64,000 bases of DNA from Cohaesibacter celericrescens. GTDB lineage: Bacteria; Pseudomonadota; Alphaproteobacteria; Rhizobiales; Cohaesibacteraceae. The translations under genes and the position numbers were made by a program. The notes under the pieces were generated by a model, which saw only the letters and a program-made list of their open reading frames with translations, was not told the origin of the DNA and ran no database searches. Shown here one piece after another: positions 63,949-64,000 of this stretch (positions are counted from its first letter, which is position 1; every line of letters begins with the position of its first letter). Where the stretch lies: positions 32,925 through 96,924 of the forward strand of contig NZ_PKUQ01000002.1 in assembly GCF_002866925.1 (NCBI RefSeq), read 5' to 3'.

Positions 63949-64000
63949 ATGACATACGGCACTAATACAGCTCCATCATCTCTATTATCTATGGTTGTAA
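63949..64000 (+). CDS. Possible start of a gene cut by the window end
   Basis: An ATG at 63949 preceded by TTTTAGGTCC opens a frame (MTYGTNTAPSSLLSMVV) that runs to the last base. Only 17 codons are visible, so no product can be proposed. It may be nothing. Confidence 0.25.
   Translation, partial: MTYGTNTAPSSLLSMVV

Overview
The window reads as an ordinary chromosomal stretch of an alphaproteobacterium, most likely of the order Hyphomicrobiales (Rhizobiales). The basis is the class I PHA synthase, the aminotransferase / hom / glpX / recJ gene order, the contiguous glgP-B-C-A-X cluster, the BTLCP-type cysteine protease and the moderate GC content. Genus cannot be settled from the sequence alone.

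Region 1 (1-14.2 kb) handles metal uptake and corrin-ring synthesis. An ECF importer of the NikK/CbiM/NikL/CbiQ/CbiO type (first gene cut by the window edge) is followed by cbiX, cobH(cbiC), cobL(cbiET), cobI(cbiL), a cbiG-cobJ(cbiH) fusion and cobM(cbiF). Then come cobB(cbiA) and cobA on the opposite strand, and cbiD plus cobK(cbiJ) on the forward strand. With CbiX, CbiG and CbiD present and no CobG, CobF or CobN in the window, the set describes the early-cobalt (anaerobic-type) route from uroporphyrinogen III to cobyrinate a,c-diamide. A cold-shock gene closes the block.

Region 2 (15.0-25.1 kb) is an accessory island. A tRNA-Glu(TTC) is abutted by a decayed tyrosine recombinase, then nested IS3-family relics. 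A 1734-residue secreted multidomain protein follows (16805-22009), then IS6, IS3 and IS5 relics, a hexapeptide acetyltransferase and more IS3 debris. The protein combines three beta-prism/Vps62-like repeats, a possible beta/gamma-crystallin-like module, about twelve Cys-paired Sel1/Hcp-like repeats and four or five tandem modules resembling the beta domain of the von Hippel-Lindau protein. Opposite ends of the same IS3 type, in the same orientation, lie at 15554 and 24756 and bracket the gene.

Region 3 (25.1-32.3 kb) is a TRAP transporter operon (dctP-dctQ-dctM, reverse strand) with its likely two-component control genes dctD (forward) and dctB (reverse), which converge. A candidate sigma-54 promoter precedes dctP.

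Region 4 (32.3-41.1 kb) is core metabolism: recJ, glpX, hom, a class I aminotransferase, a small lipoprotein gene with a 12-base G tract in its signal-peptide region, and phaC. Region 5 (41.8-49.2 kb) holds an oversized 1826-residue glutamate-synthase-like protein followed by a CysJ-type diflavin reductase, a possible non-canonical electron-transfer pair. A small secreted YARHG protein follows.

Region 6 (49.9-61.7 kb) is the glycogen cluster glgP-glgB-glgC-glgA-glgX-malQ on the reverse strand, covering synthesis, branching, debranching and phosphorolysis. With phaC it indicates two carbon-storage polymers. The right edge holds two small membrane proteins and a periplasmic BTLCP cysteine protease.
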